64,000 nt of DNA from Candidatus Aenigmatarchaeota archaeon (lineage in GTDB: Archaea > Aenigmatarchaeota > Aenigmatarchaeia > QMZP01). Position numbers and translations under genes: made by a program. Positions 1 to 9,242 of the stretch are shown here, in pieces. The stretch spans positions 1 through 64,000 of the forward strand of contig JADHWJ010000003.1 in assembly GCA_016783545.1 (NCBI GenBank), written 5' to 3'. Under the pieces are notes generated by a model, which ran no database searches, was not told the DNA's origin, and saw nothing but the letters and a program-made list of their open reading frames with translations. Positions within the stretch are counted from its first letter, which is position 1. Every line of letters starts with the position of its first letter.

Positions 1-639
1 AAAATATATTAATTCCAATTCTTTATTCAAAATACCAACTCTTCCACCACCTGCCCTATCTCCACACCATAAGCCAAAGAAATATTGAAAATCAATATCA
101 ATATTTAACTTTGTTGGAAGATTAGTTGTAAATTTCTTTTTTTTACCTTTAGAGTAATTTGTATACTTTAGAATAATTTTATCGTTATCTTTATTCACAC
201 TCTCAAATTTTCTACAACCGAAATTTATTAATTTTATATAATATTTAAGCCATCTTTCCAGATTTAAATGATTCTTATCAACTATTTCATTTATAGTGGG
301 AATTTCTCTTCTCCACTTCTTCAATTGATTCTTTCTTTTGGTTCTGCCTATATTAAGCCCTTTATGACGAATTTTTTCAGTTGTGGTGATATTGATAATA
401 TTAGAATTTAGTTTTCTTTTATCTATATCAGCTCTTTGAATAAAATCTTTAACAAGACGGATGGGTATTGTTGGTATCCTTTTATTTTTATAATGATATA
501 AAGTCCCTTGTGCCATGTTAATCTCTTTCATCAATATTCTAGTTGGATATTTTCTAAAAAGCTTGGCAAAAAGCTCTTTTCTAAAATTGTCATTCAACTC
601 TACCCTCATTTCCTCTCTTTGTGTTTTTTTATTCTTCAT
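1..639 (-). CDS. LAGLIDADG-type homing endonuclease, N-terminal part (runs off left edge)
   Basis: Own reverse-strand translation, absent from the ORF track because it is open at the edge: MKNKKTQREEMRVELNDNFRKELFAKLFRKYPTRILMKEINMAQGTLYHYKNKR...FQYFFGLWCGDRAGGGRVGILNKELELIYF; FFGLWCGDRAGGGRVGI resembles a LAGLIDADG motif. Confidence 0.6.
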   Translation of the reverse strand, partial: MKNKKTQREEMRVELNDNFRKELFAKLFRKYPTRILMKEINMAQGTLYHYKNKRIPTIPIRLVKDFIQRADIDKRKLNSNIINITTTEKIRHKGLNIGRTKRKNQLKKWRREIPTINEIVDKNHLNLERWLKYYIKLINFGCRKFESVNKDNDKIILKYTNYSKGKKKKFTTNLPTKLNIDIDFQYFFGLWCGDRAGGGRVGILNKELELIYF

Positions 640-820
640 TTTTCAACCTCACAATTTTCATTTGACTGTGCTCAATACCTCCAAATTTGGCATTTTCTAT
701 TACAATTCTATCTGAAATAAATTTGTTCAGGTAATAATAGACTGTTGCAACAGGTATATTAGTCTGTCTTGCTAATTCTCTTATCCATATCCCACTATCT
801 GATTTTTTCAAAACATTCAT
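629..820 (-). CDS. Small (winged) helix-turn-helix protein
   Basis: IWIRELARQTNIPVATVYYYLNKFISDRIV HTH pattern; overlaps the start of the downstream endonuclease ORF. Confidence 0.55.
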   Translation of the reverse strand: MNVLKKSDSGIWIRELARQTNIPVATVYYYLNKFISDRIVIENAKFGGIEHSQMKIVRLKNEE

Positions 821-979
821 TATCTTTTTAACTTTTTTTTATCTGGTACTCTCATAATAATCTAAATTAAACAGCTGTTTAACAATTAAATTCGGTATTT
901 AAAAGCTTTCCAAGAAAATCCTAAATTATCCCTATTAACTGACAAAATATTTATATAGTTGTAAACCAAAAAGTTTTTT

Positions 980-1126
980 ATGAAACATTCAGGAATTTGT
1001 CCAATTTGTGGTGATGTGATGAAAATCCCACAGACCTGTGTTCTCTGTGGCAGCACTGTATGTCAAAATGATTTTGACCCTGAAAGAGGGTTGTGCAAAA
1101 GATGCGAAACCGGTAAAATACAATAA
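980..1126 (+). CDS. Small Cys-rich zinc-binding protein (48 aa)
   Basis: Own translation MKHSGICPICGDVMKIPQTCVLCGSTVCQNDFDPERGLCKRCETGKIQ; four CxxC-type pairs. Confidence 0.6.
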   Translation: MKHSGICPICGDVMKIPQTCVLCGSTVCQNDFDPERGLCKRCETGKIQ

Positions 1127-1155
1127 AAAGCCTTATTCTAATAATATAGTTATAT

Positions 1156-1355
1156 GCCGAGATGGCGGAACGGCAACGCGCACGCCTGGAAAAGGCTCTT
1201 TTAATCAAAGGGTTTTAGCAGAAAGGTACATTGTACGCATCATACGCGTTCATTGTCTCTATGAACTAGTTAGCGTGTGCCCTTGTGGCTTCTGGGTTCG
1301 AATGCATTGCTAAGTGCTCATATAGTTAGCAAAGCTGAATTTCCCAGTCTCGGCG
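1156..1355 (+). tRNA. tRNA-Ser (GGA), probably with two introns (anticodon loop and T-loop)
   Basis: Acceptor GCCGAGA / TCTCGGC with G73; CACGC-CTGGAA ... A-GCGTG anticodon arm split by about 80 nt; T-arm CTGGG-TTCGAAT ... CCCAG split by about 39 nt that contains a TTGCTAA/TTAGCAA hairpin. Confidence 0.75.
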
Positions 1356-1408
1356 TTAATTTTGTTATTTGAAATATTCAAATATAAATTTTATTTCCAA
1401 TAAGGAAT

Positions 1409-2422
1409 ATGGCTATAATAAAAACTATAGCATATCCAAGGATCGGATTGATAGGAAACCCTTCTGATGGATACTTTGGAAAGACCATAGCATTTACTTT
1501 TGGAAATTTCTCTGCAAATGTTAAACTCTGGGAAAGCCCTGAATTGGAATTTGAACTCAGCGAAGCAGATGAGCATCATTTTAAAGATTTGAATAGTTTT
1601 AGGGAAAGGATCGGGAAATTAAGCTATTATGGTGGCATAAGGCTTGAAAAGGCCTGCCTTGAGATGCTCTGTGAATATTGCGAGAAGCATGGTATAAAAC
1701 TTGACAGAAATTTCACAATAAGGTATGATACGGATATACCGCTCAGAAAGGGGCTTGCTGGTAGTTCTGCGATAATAACAGCAACTCTTTTGGCTATAAA
1801 AGAATTCTATGGTTTTGATATAGATGAAAAGGAGCAGGCAAAGCTTGTATGGGAAACTGAAATAAAACAACTGAAAATAGCAGGAGGTTTACAGGACAGG
1901 GTTGCACAGGCATACAATAAACTTGTTTATATGGATTTTACAAACAAAGAAAAAGTAAAACATGGTTATGGTGAATATGAAGTAATGGGTGATGATATAC
2001 TGAAAAAGCTGATGCCAAGATTGTTTGTTGCTTATAGAACAGATTTTGGGGAAGAATCAGCTGTTCCACACTCAGACCTTAGAACAAGGGTTTTTATTAA
2101 AAAAGAGCCTAAAGTCATAGAAGCAATGAAAAGATTCGCAGAAATCACTGACAGGGCAAGGATCTGTCTTGACAGTGAAAATTTTGAAGGCCTGGGTCTG
2201 TTAATGGATGAGAATTTTGATTTAAGGACTGAAATCTGCTCCATCAATGACCGGGACAGGGAAATGGTGGAAATTGGAAGAAGGCTCGGGGCACATGTCA
2301 AATTCAGTGGTTCAGGTGGTGCTGTTGTCGGTTTATATGATTCTGCTGAGAAAAAAGATCTGAAATCTGCATATGAAGATGCTAGTTTTGTGTTTTTGGA
2401 GAAATTAAAAGAACTACAATGA
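1409..2422 (+). CDS. GHMP-family sugar kinase (glucuronokinase-like)
   Basis: YPRIGLIGNPSDGYFGKTIA; PLRKGLAGSSAI; VKFSGSGGAVVGL GHMP motifs. Confidence 0.75.
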   Translation: MAIIKTIAYPRIGLIGNPSDGYFGKTIAFTFGNFSANVKLWESPELEFELSEADEHHFKDLNSFRERIGKLSYYGGIRLEKACLEMLCEYCEKHGIKLDRNFTIRYDTDIPLRKGLAGSSAIITATLLAIKEFYGFDIDEKEQAKLVWETEIKQLKIAGGLQDRVAQAYNKLVYMDFTNKEKVKHGYGEYEVMGDDILKKLMPRLFVAYRTDFGEESAVPHSDLRTRVFIKKEPKVIEAMKRFAEITDRARICLDSENFEGLGLLMDENFDLRTEICSINDRDREMVEIGRRLGAHVKFSGSGGAVVGLYDSAEKKDLKSAYEDASFVFLEKLKELQ

Positions 2423-3148
2423 TTTTTTCTTTATTAAAATAATGATAACCAAAATTATAATTATTACAGCAACAAATGCATATGTTGTTGTTTCACCAAG
2501 GCCAAAAAATGCACCTACTGGTGCTCCTATGGCTGACTCTTCAGCCTTGAAATTGTCTAGGAATTTTTTGGTATCAGAAACACTGGCTGAGATACTGTAA
2601 AGTTCGTTTGATGAACTGTCAAAATACATGCCAACAAAATTAGAAAGCTCTCCCTGAGATCCCAGAAGATACTTTATCTTTATCCCTTTATGTGTCAGTT
2701 CAGACTGTTCGATAGTGTAAGAAGCGCTCATTTCTGTTTTTTGCCTTTCCAATAAAAAGCTAATATCATCTTCATCTAAATTATAATCAAGCTTGTACAC
2801 GCGTATAACAACAGTATCAGAATTGCCTGTTAAGAAGTACTGAATAAACCCATCGCCTGATTTCTCACCTCTAAATGTCCATAACATATCATTGGCAATG
2901 CTAAGGTCTCTTGTTTTTGTTGTACTTATTCCTGTTACTCTTTCTAAACCAGCCTCGCACAAGTCCTTTAATTCTGTTGAAATTTCTATACATTTACTAT
3001 AATCATCAGATGCTTCGGCAAACATGGTCTTGGCTTCTGAAAGCATTCCAGAAGTATAATAATAGCTAGCATCTTCCAAACTTGCAGATGCTAAAGGTAT
3101 TGCTAATAATAAAAATCCAATAACTATACACATTTCATATTTTACCAT
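2414..3148 (-). CDS. Membrane-anchored secreted protein, unknown function
   Basis: N-terminal signal and C-terminal TM (YAFVAVIIIILVIIILIKKKSL). Confidence 0.5.
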   Translation of the reverse strand: MVKYEMCIVIGFLLLAIPLASASLEDASYYYTSGMLSEAKTMFAEASDDYSKCIEISTELKDLCEAGLERVTGISTTKTRDLSIANDMLWTFRGEKSGDGFIQYFLTGNSDTVVIRVYKLDYNLDEDDISFLLERQKTEMSASYTIEQSELTHKGIKIKYLLGSQGELSNFVGMYFDSSSNELYSISASVSDTKKFLDNFKAEESAIGAPVGAFFGLGETTTYAFVAVIIIILVIIILIKKKSL

Positions 3149-6100
3149 CTTAATATGTACACCTCTCCCTGTTTAGTTTCAACAACAATCTCAGCCTTTC
3201 CATTAACAGATACATAACTAACCACTGAATCTGATTCTAGATTGACTGCATCACTCGATGTGAAATACTGCTCTAATAAATTTTTGTTTTCGATTGCACT
3301 TAAGCCTGATCTTAGAGCTCTGTCAGCTGAATTAATATAAACATCTGTAACATCCTCTTCGTTTATTGCTTTTTGGACACCTGCATTTATTTCCTCAACA
3401 GATTCTACTACACCAACCGCTTGGGCAAAATTGCTGATTAAACCACTGACCGCACCCAGAGCACCAGAAAGCATTGTTTCAGCTGCAGCAGTTTCTGCCT
3501 GGCTGGCATAATTATACATGTCCTTAGCAACATCTTTTACTTTCTCATTGGTAACTTTTAGATACTTTGGTGTGACAGCAATTGCCTCATCGCCAACATA
3601 TACAAATCCCCAATCCATATCAGTTTCCACACTACCTATTATCTCTCCTATTGTTCCGGTGGATTTTGTAACTTTATCACCTGTTTCCAGATCCCATGGG
3701 TTCTTTTCAGTTGTTGTGGTATCATCTGTTTCTCCTTCTGCCTCTTCTTCTGTTTCTTCGGTTGCTGCAGCTCCTGCGCCCCCGCCGCCTCCGCCTCCGC
3801 TTGCCGGTGTTGTGTCATCAGTTGTGTCATCAGTGGCTATTTCAGTTACAGTTCCTGTTGGTTCTGGTCCAACACCAGAAAAATGTTTTATTTTAAACCA
3901 AATCATATTGTTTGATATGTCTGCATAACAAACACCAGAACTTAGATTAACATCGCTCGCATTACATGTTATGTTTGTTCCATTGAAATACACTTCATAT
4001 GTTGTATTCAAGTAATCAGCAAAATCTTCTAAAGCTGTATCTGTACTTATGTTTGTTAAATTATCACCTGCTGAAGAATTCCACATAGCATTCCAGTCAT
4101 CGTCGTATAGCTGAGGAATAGACATATTAATATCTAGAGATTCATTAAACCCTACTGTTGTATTACTTCCTTCTGTATATGGTATTCCAATAATAACATA
4201 ATCATATATTTCTGGTCCGCTGCTTCCAAATCTCCATGCTTGAGCAAATGTTGATGTATCATTTGTATCTGTTGAATCACTATCAAAAAGGGCATCTGGC
4301 GGTCCTGATGCAAGCATATCCACATTAACATAGTGAACAGTTATGTTGTTTGCATTTCTCATTCTAAAGCTCATTGGTGCACCGCTCATTACAACTGATA
4401 GTGGATGTACACCTCCCCTTGATGACTCACCGCCTGCAAACAAGCTGCAACTTGAAGAATTATAATTTGGCACATTACAGGCGCCACTATGCTTTATCAT
4501 ATCAATAAACAGATTGCCCAGAATATCACCATCTGGATCTTCCATATTAAACATAGCCTTCATTGTTATGTTTATTCCTTCTAGTGTGTTTACTTGAGTA
4601 GCTGTGTACTTTCTCTTAGTAGGTGCAGCTGATGGTGTGAATATATTGATCCTTTTAATGCCTGTCATATTCAGTATTGGAACAGTGAATGTTCCATTTG
4701 AAGTCTGACTGACATCTGTCATAAATGTGAAATTAGTCATATTAAAGTCATCATAATCCAGCTCAATTTCTACATGGGCAAAACCTGTTATTGATGTATT
4801 ACTGGAATTAAATAATCTGAATGTCATCTCTTTCAACAATATATTCTTTGTTTGGCCTTCCAATCCCCAACTACTAATGTTTGATGAATTACCAAGGAGC
4901 TTATATAAAGTCATATTGGTTTCACTTGGAGTAACCCCATAATTAAGCGCAACCTCTTTAAACCCACCATAATAATCTGAATCATTTTGACCAACAATAA
5001 ACAGAATTATACTCGCACTTTCTTTTGGTGCAACCACTGATATATTATAAAAGCCAGATGTTGTATTGTAAAGGTCTGTGCCAGTGAAATTAGACATCAC
5101 AGAGGGTGACTCACCGCCGATATAAATCATTCTTCCAGGCTCAAGTGTGTATGGCAGTGCAAATAGGCTGTCAAAGCCTGATATACCGCTTGCAGTGATA
5201 TATCCAGATAATGGTTCTACAGATTGCGTGCAATTGAATGTTTTATTATAATAACTTGGGGGGTTGGTTATATCCACGCTAACCGGAAGGCTTTGGTTTG
5301 GATAAATCATGACTGAATAGTTCCTGTCAGCTGGCACATAGAATACTTTGTTAGTCACAAGGTTTTGAAATTCACTTGATATAGAATAGCCTAATTTTGT
5401 ATCTTTCAATTGATATCTGAAAGCTTTGGGCTGTCCTGTTGCATTGACTGCTGATATGTTTATTGTGGCTGCTTCTTTCAGGTAGAAGTTTACTGGGATT
5501 ACTGCATTTATTTCAAAATATGGAAATTCGGGTAGAGATGCACCGATATAGTCTACATATATATTACTACTGTCATTGTAATGCATTATAACTGGTTTAT
5601 AGAACCTACTTTCATATACTATTATACCACTGATATTGAAGAAACCAGATGTGTTGCTTAATGTAGAATATGATGAATTTAATGTCGCTCCCTCACCAGG
5701 AACCATCTCATATATCTCTATTGTAACATTTGTGCCATTCATGGCTGTCCCGTTTGGGAATTTTGTATAGCCATAGAAGTTGAATGTTACTGTACTAATT
5801 GCTATGCTCCTGTTAGAATCTCCCCAATCAGATTGTGAACTATTATCAGACGATATGCAATTCCATGTGTAATTTCCAGGGGATAATGTTAAATTCCATG
5901 CAGTGCTATTACTTGTTCCAGAAATGTTTGTTGTTTGGCTAAGAGAAAAGGATTGGTTAGTGGTATTGGTTATATACAAACTGATATTAACTAGATTTTT
6001 ATCATCCGTGGCTGAGCAATTGAAAGTTATGTTTGTAGTGGTTAACGTAGTATTGACATAATTGTCACTCGGTGAATTAAGACTTGTGGCTGGTGAAGCA

Positions 6101-7695
6101 TCTTGTATGGTTGTTAAACTTCTATTTGAATCTCCCCAATCACTGTAACCGCCGGAATCATAAGATATGCAATTCCATCTATAATAACCAGGGGTCAAAT
6201 TCAAATCCCATGCAGTGCTGTTACTTGTTCCAGAAATGTTTGTTGTTTGATTTAAACTAAAAGACTCATTTGAAGTATTTGTGATATACAAACTGATATT
6301 AACCAAACCATTGTCATCCGTGGCTGAGCAATTGAAAGTCACAGGCACGCTGGTATTTGTATAATTACTATAACCATCACTAGGTGAATTGAGACTTGTG
6401 GCTGGATCACTGTCACCACTGATAGCAAATATTGATTGGTCGTTGGTATCTTCACCCAACCAGCCTATGTATACAACTCCGTCTGCTATTGCAGGTGATG
6501 AAAGTACGCTAGTGGTTAAACTAATAGCTAAGTCATATGTAGAATAATCACTGCTATTTGAAATATTAATTACATGGAGTTTGTCATCTCTTCCACCCAC
6601 GAAAATCCAGTTGTCTGTGACTACAGGTGAAGATGCAATATCATTTCCAGCTGTATAACTCCAAATAAGACTTCCATTTGTAGCATTGAATGCATAAAGT
6701 TTTTGATTATTACAACCCACATACACTACACCATCCCTAACTGCTGGAGAAGACCATATTGAATCACCCACTGAATAATTCCATACATGAGTTCCATCAG
6801 TGGCGTTTAGTGCATAAAAATAATCAGGGTCATCAACAATACCACTATAAGATCCAAAATAAACCATGTCATATGCAACTGCAGGTGAACTTTTTACTAC
6901 ATAATAATCTCCAAGTGAATAATTCCATACCTGAGTTCCATCAGTTGCGTTTAGTGCAAGAAATTCATAATCATTCTTTGTTCCAATATAAACTATTCCA
7001 TTCACAACAGCAGGTGCTGATCCATATATAGCACCAGATGCTTGTTCTATTGAATAATTCCATACCTGAGTTCCATCAGTAGCATTTATTGCATAAAAAT
7101 AAGCTGTTACAACACTCCAATGATTACTTTGACTTGGTACATAAACTATACCGTCTACAACAGTAGGAGAAGTGATTATGCTGGAAACCACTGTATAGCT
7201 CCATATCTGAGATCCGTTTGTTGCATTTAAAGCATATAGTTTATTGCCACCCACATAAGCTATTCCATCAGCAATTGCTGCTCCACCATATACAACACCT
7301 GTTGAATAATTCCATATTTTATTTCCGTTTGTTGCATTCAGAGCATAGAAAAGACTACCGGTATCTCCAATATAAACTATTCCATTTGCAATTGTAAATT
7401 GACCTTTTGTACCAAGACCATTTAAACCAGCGCCCCATAATTTACCAAAGTTGTCTAAGTTTACAGTATCAGGATAATATCTAGTATTGTCTAATATCCT
7501 TCCAAACATTGTCCACTCAGAAGTTGAGGTTGTGTTAGAAGTGTTAGTAATCATTGGAATTCTTGTTTCAATAGAATTTCCTATAATATTCCCTGTCATA
7601 GAATTCAATGGAACAAGTAATATTATTGCAACTATTAAAACTAATGCAAAAGTAATGACAACTCTATCTCTATCTATATTTCTCTTTCCCATCAT
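3142..7695 (-). CDS. Large surface protein: PQQ-like beta-propeller repeats, Ig-like repeats, Gly-rich/acidic linker
   Basis: Repeated AxADGIVYVGG..LYALNATNGS.IWNYS blades; duplicated TFNCSATDDxxLVNISLYITNTxN...WNCIS..SDWGDSNRS modules; many N-x-S/T sequons; overlaps 2414..3148 by a few nt. Confidence 0.8.
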   Translation of the reverse strand: MMGKRNIDRDRVVITFALVLIVAIILLVPLNSMTGNIIGNSIETRIPMITNTSNTTSTSEWTMFGRILDNTRYYPDTVNLDNFGKLWGAGLNGLGTKGQFTIANGIVYIGDTGSLFYALNATNGNKIWNYSTGVVYGGAAIADGIAYVGGNKLYALNATNGSQIWSYTVVSSIITSPTVVDGIVYVPSQSNHWSVVTAYFYAINATDGTQVWNYSIEQASGAIYGSAPAVVNGIVYIGTKNDYEFLALNATDGTQVWNYSLGDYYVVKSSPAVAYDMVYFGSYSGIVDDPDYFYALNATDGTHVWNYSVGDSIWSSPAVRDGVVYVGCNNQKLYAFNATNGSLIWSYTAGNDIASSPVVTDNWIFVGGRDDKLHVINISNSSDYSTYDLAISLTTSVLSSPAIADGVVYIGWLGEDTNDQSIFAISGDSDPATSLNSPSDGYSNYTNTSVPVTFNCSATDDNGLVNISLYITNTSNESFSLNQTTNISGTSNSTAWDLNLTPGYYRWNCISYDSGGYSDWGDSNRSLTTIQDASPATSLNSPSDNYVNTTLTTTNITFNCSATDDKNLVNISLYITNTTNQSFSLSQTTNISGTSNSTAWNLTLSPGNYTWNCISSDNSSQSDWGDSNRSIAISTVTFNFYGYTKFPNGTAMNGTNVTIEIYEMVPGEGATLNSSYSTLSNTSGFFNISGIIVYESRFYKPVIMHYNDSSNIYVDYIGASLPEFPYFEINAVIPVNFYLKEAATINISAVNATGQPKAFRYQLKDTKLGYSISSEFQNLVTNKVFYVPADRNYSVMIYPNQSLPVSVDITNPPSYYNKTFNCTQSVEPLSGYITASGISGFDSLFALPYTLEPGRMIYIGGESPSVMSNFTGTDLYNTTSGFYNISVVAPKESASIILFIVGQNDSDYYGGFKEVALNYGVTPSETNMTLYKLLGNSSNISSWGLEGQTKNILLKEMTFRLFNSSNTSITGFAHVEIELDYDDFNMTNFTFMTDVSQTSNGTFTVPILNMTGIKRINIFTPSAAPTKRKYTATQVNTLEGINITMKAMFNMEDPDGDILGNLFIDMIKHSGACNVPNYNSSSCSLFAGGESSRGGVHPLSVVMSGAPMSFRMRNANNITVHYVNVDMLASGPPDALFDSDSTDTNDTSTFAQAWRFGSSGPEIYDYVIIGIPYTEGSNTTVGFNESLDINMSIPQLYDDDWNAMWNSSAGDNLTNISTDTALEDFADYLNTTYEVYFNGTNITCNASDVNLSSGVCYADISNNMIWFKIKHFSGVGPEPTGTVTEIATDDTTDDTTPASGGGGGGGAGAAATEETEEEAEGETDDTTTTEKNPWDLETGDKVTKSTGTIGEIIGSVETDMDWGFVYVGDEAIAVTPKYLKVTNEKVKDVAKDMYNYASQAETAAAETMLSGALGAVSGLISNFAQAVGVVESVEEINAGVQKAINEEDVTDVYINSADRALRSGLSAIENKNLLEQYFTSSDAVNLESDSVVSYVSVNGKAEIVVETKQGEVYILRW

Positions 7696-7813
7696 TATCC
7701 CATTAATATATTATTTAGGAATATAACACATAAATATATCATATCCCTTTAAAATTACAGAATAAAAAGAAAAAACCAACGGCACTCGCGCCGAAAGTTT
7801 TCTTAAATAAGCT

Positions 7814-9088
7814 TTATTTATCAGCCTTTACCAGTTCAATACATCTTCCTGCAGCAATTGTTTTTCCCATGTCTCTGATAGCAAACTTTGCCATCTCAGG
7901 CATGTCTTTGTTTGTTTCAATTGATACTGGCTGTGATGGGACAACCTTTATGATTGCAGCATCGCCAGATTTTAATGTGTCTGGATTTTCTGCGATTGTT
8001 GAACCGTCTTTTGGGTTAATTTTCTTTACAAGTTCAGTTATTTGACATGCTACATGTGCTGTTCCAATATGGAATACAGGTGTGTAACCCTTTGTTACAA
8101 CAGTTGGGTGTTCTAATACGATTATTTCTGCTGTGAATTCTTTTGCTACTGTTGGTGGATTTGTTGCAAGACCTACAACGTCTCCTTTCCTTATATCACC
8201 CTTTCCTGCACCTTTTATGTTAAATCCAACATTGTCTCCTGGTTCTGCTTTTTCAAGCTGTTTGTGATGCATCTCAACTGATTTAATTTCAGCTGAAGAA
8301 CCGCTTGGCATGAAAACAACTTTGTCTCCAGGTTTAATTACACCTGTTTCAACCCTTCCTACAGGAACGCAACCAACACCTGAAATGTTGTATACATCCT
8401 GTACAGGTAGCCTTAGTGGCTTGTCAACAGGTTTTTCTGGAGGTGTTATTGCAGTGTCCAGTGTTTCCAAAAGTGTTGCACCCTTATACCAAGACATTTT
8501 GTCAGATTTCTTTGCTACGTTGTCACCAACATATGCAGAAACCGGTACAAAAGGTATTTTGTCTAATGGATATCCAAGCTGTGTAAGCAATTTTCCAACA
8601 TCTTCTTTTACTTTGTTGAACTTTGCTTCATCATAGTTTACAGCATCCATTTTATTAACAGCTATGATAAGCTGGTTAATACCAAGAACCTTTTCAAGAT
8701 ATAGATGTTCTTTTGTCTGTTCCTGAATACCGTCTTTTGCAGATACAACAAGAATAGCAGCATCTGCCTGGCTTGCGCCAGTTATCATGTTTTTAATGAA
8801 GTCCTTGTGACCAGGACAGTCAATTATTGTGTAGTAATATTTCTTTGTCACAATAGGCTTATACATAAGATCTATTGTAACGCCTCTTTCTCTCTCTTCC
8901 TTAAGATTATCCATAACAAAAGCAAATTCAAATGTTTCCTTTTTCATTTCCTTTGCCTTGTCTTTAAGTTTTCTCAACTCCTGTTCTTCAAGTGCTCCAG
9001 AATCGAAGAGCATTCTTCCGATTAAAGTTGATTTCCCATGATCTACGTGACCTGATGTTATCAGGTTAATATGTGGTTTTTCTGCCAT
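7814..9088 (-). CDS. tuf: Translation elongation factor EF-1 alpha
   Basis: [22 protein letters not shown] GTPase motifs; full-length match to family pattern. Confidence 0.97.
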   Translation of the reverse strand: MAEKPHINLITSGHVDHGKSTLIGRMLFDSGALEEQELRKLKDKAKEMKKETFEFAFVMDNLKEERERGVTIDLMYKPIVTKKYYYTIIDCPGHKDFIKNMITGASQADAAILVVSAKDGIQEQTKEHLYLEKVLGINQLIIAVNKMDAVNYDEAKFNKVKEDVGKLLTQLGYPLDKIPFVPVSAYVGDNVAKKSDKMSWYKGATLLETLDTAITPPEKPVDKPLRLPVQDVYNISGVGCVPVGRVETGVIKPGDKVVFMPSGSSAEIKSVEMHHKQLEKAEPGDNVGFNIKGAGKGDIRKGDVVGLATNPPTVAKEFTAEIIVLEHPTVVTKGYTPVFHIGTAHVACQITELVKKINPKDGSTIAENPDTLKSGDAAIIKVVPSQPVSIETNKDMPEMAKFAIRDMGKTIAAGRCIELVKADK

Positions 9089-9242
9089 AATATATCACCA
9101 AACTCCTTAAATGGTATCTTTTATATAGGTTGTTAATATTTAAATATTTATCCAGTACCTAAACAACTTCTAAAGGCATTGAATATAATCTTTTTGGATT
9201 AGGTATTTAAATGCTTTTTTGTTATGTTAGAGGGATATTATA

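Noticed and set aside
1038-1313. 91-aa ORF overlapping the tRNA-Ser region
   Set aside because: Runs through the tRNA gene in a frame different from the upstream zinc-finger ORF; the tRNA structure explains the sequence better.
3518-3928. 136-aa plus-strand ORF opposite the surface protein gene
   Set aside because: Antisense shadow of a Gly/Glu/Thr-rich region; low-complexity Ser/Val/Pro composition and no initiation signal.
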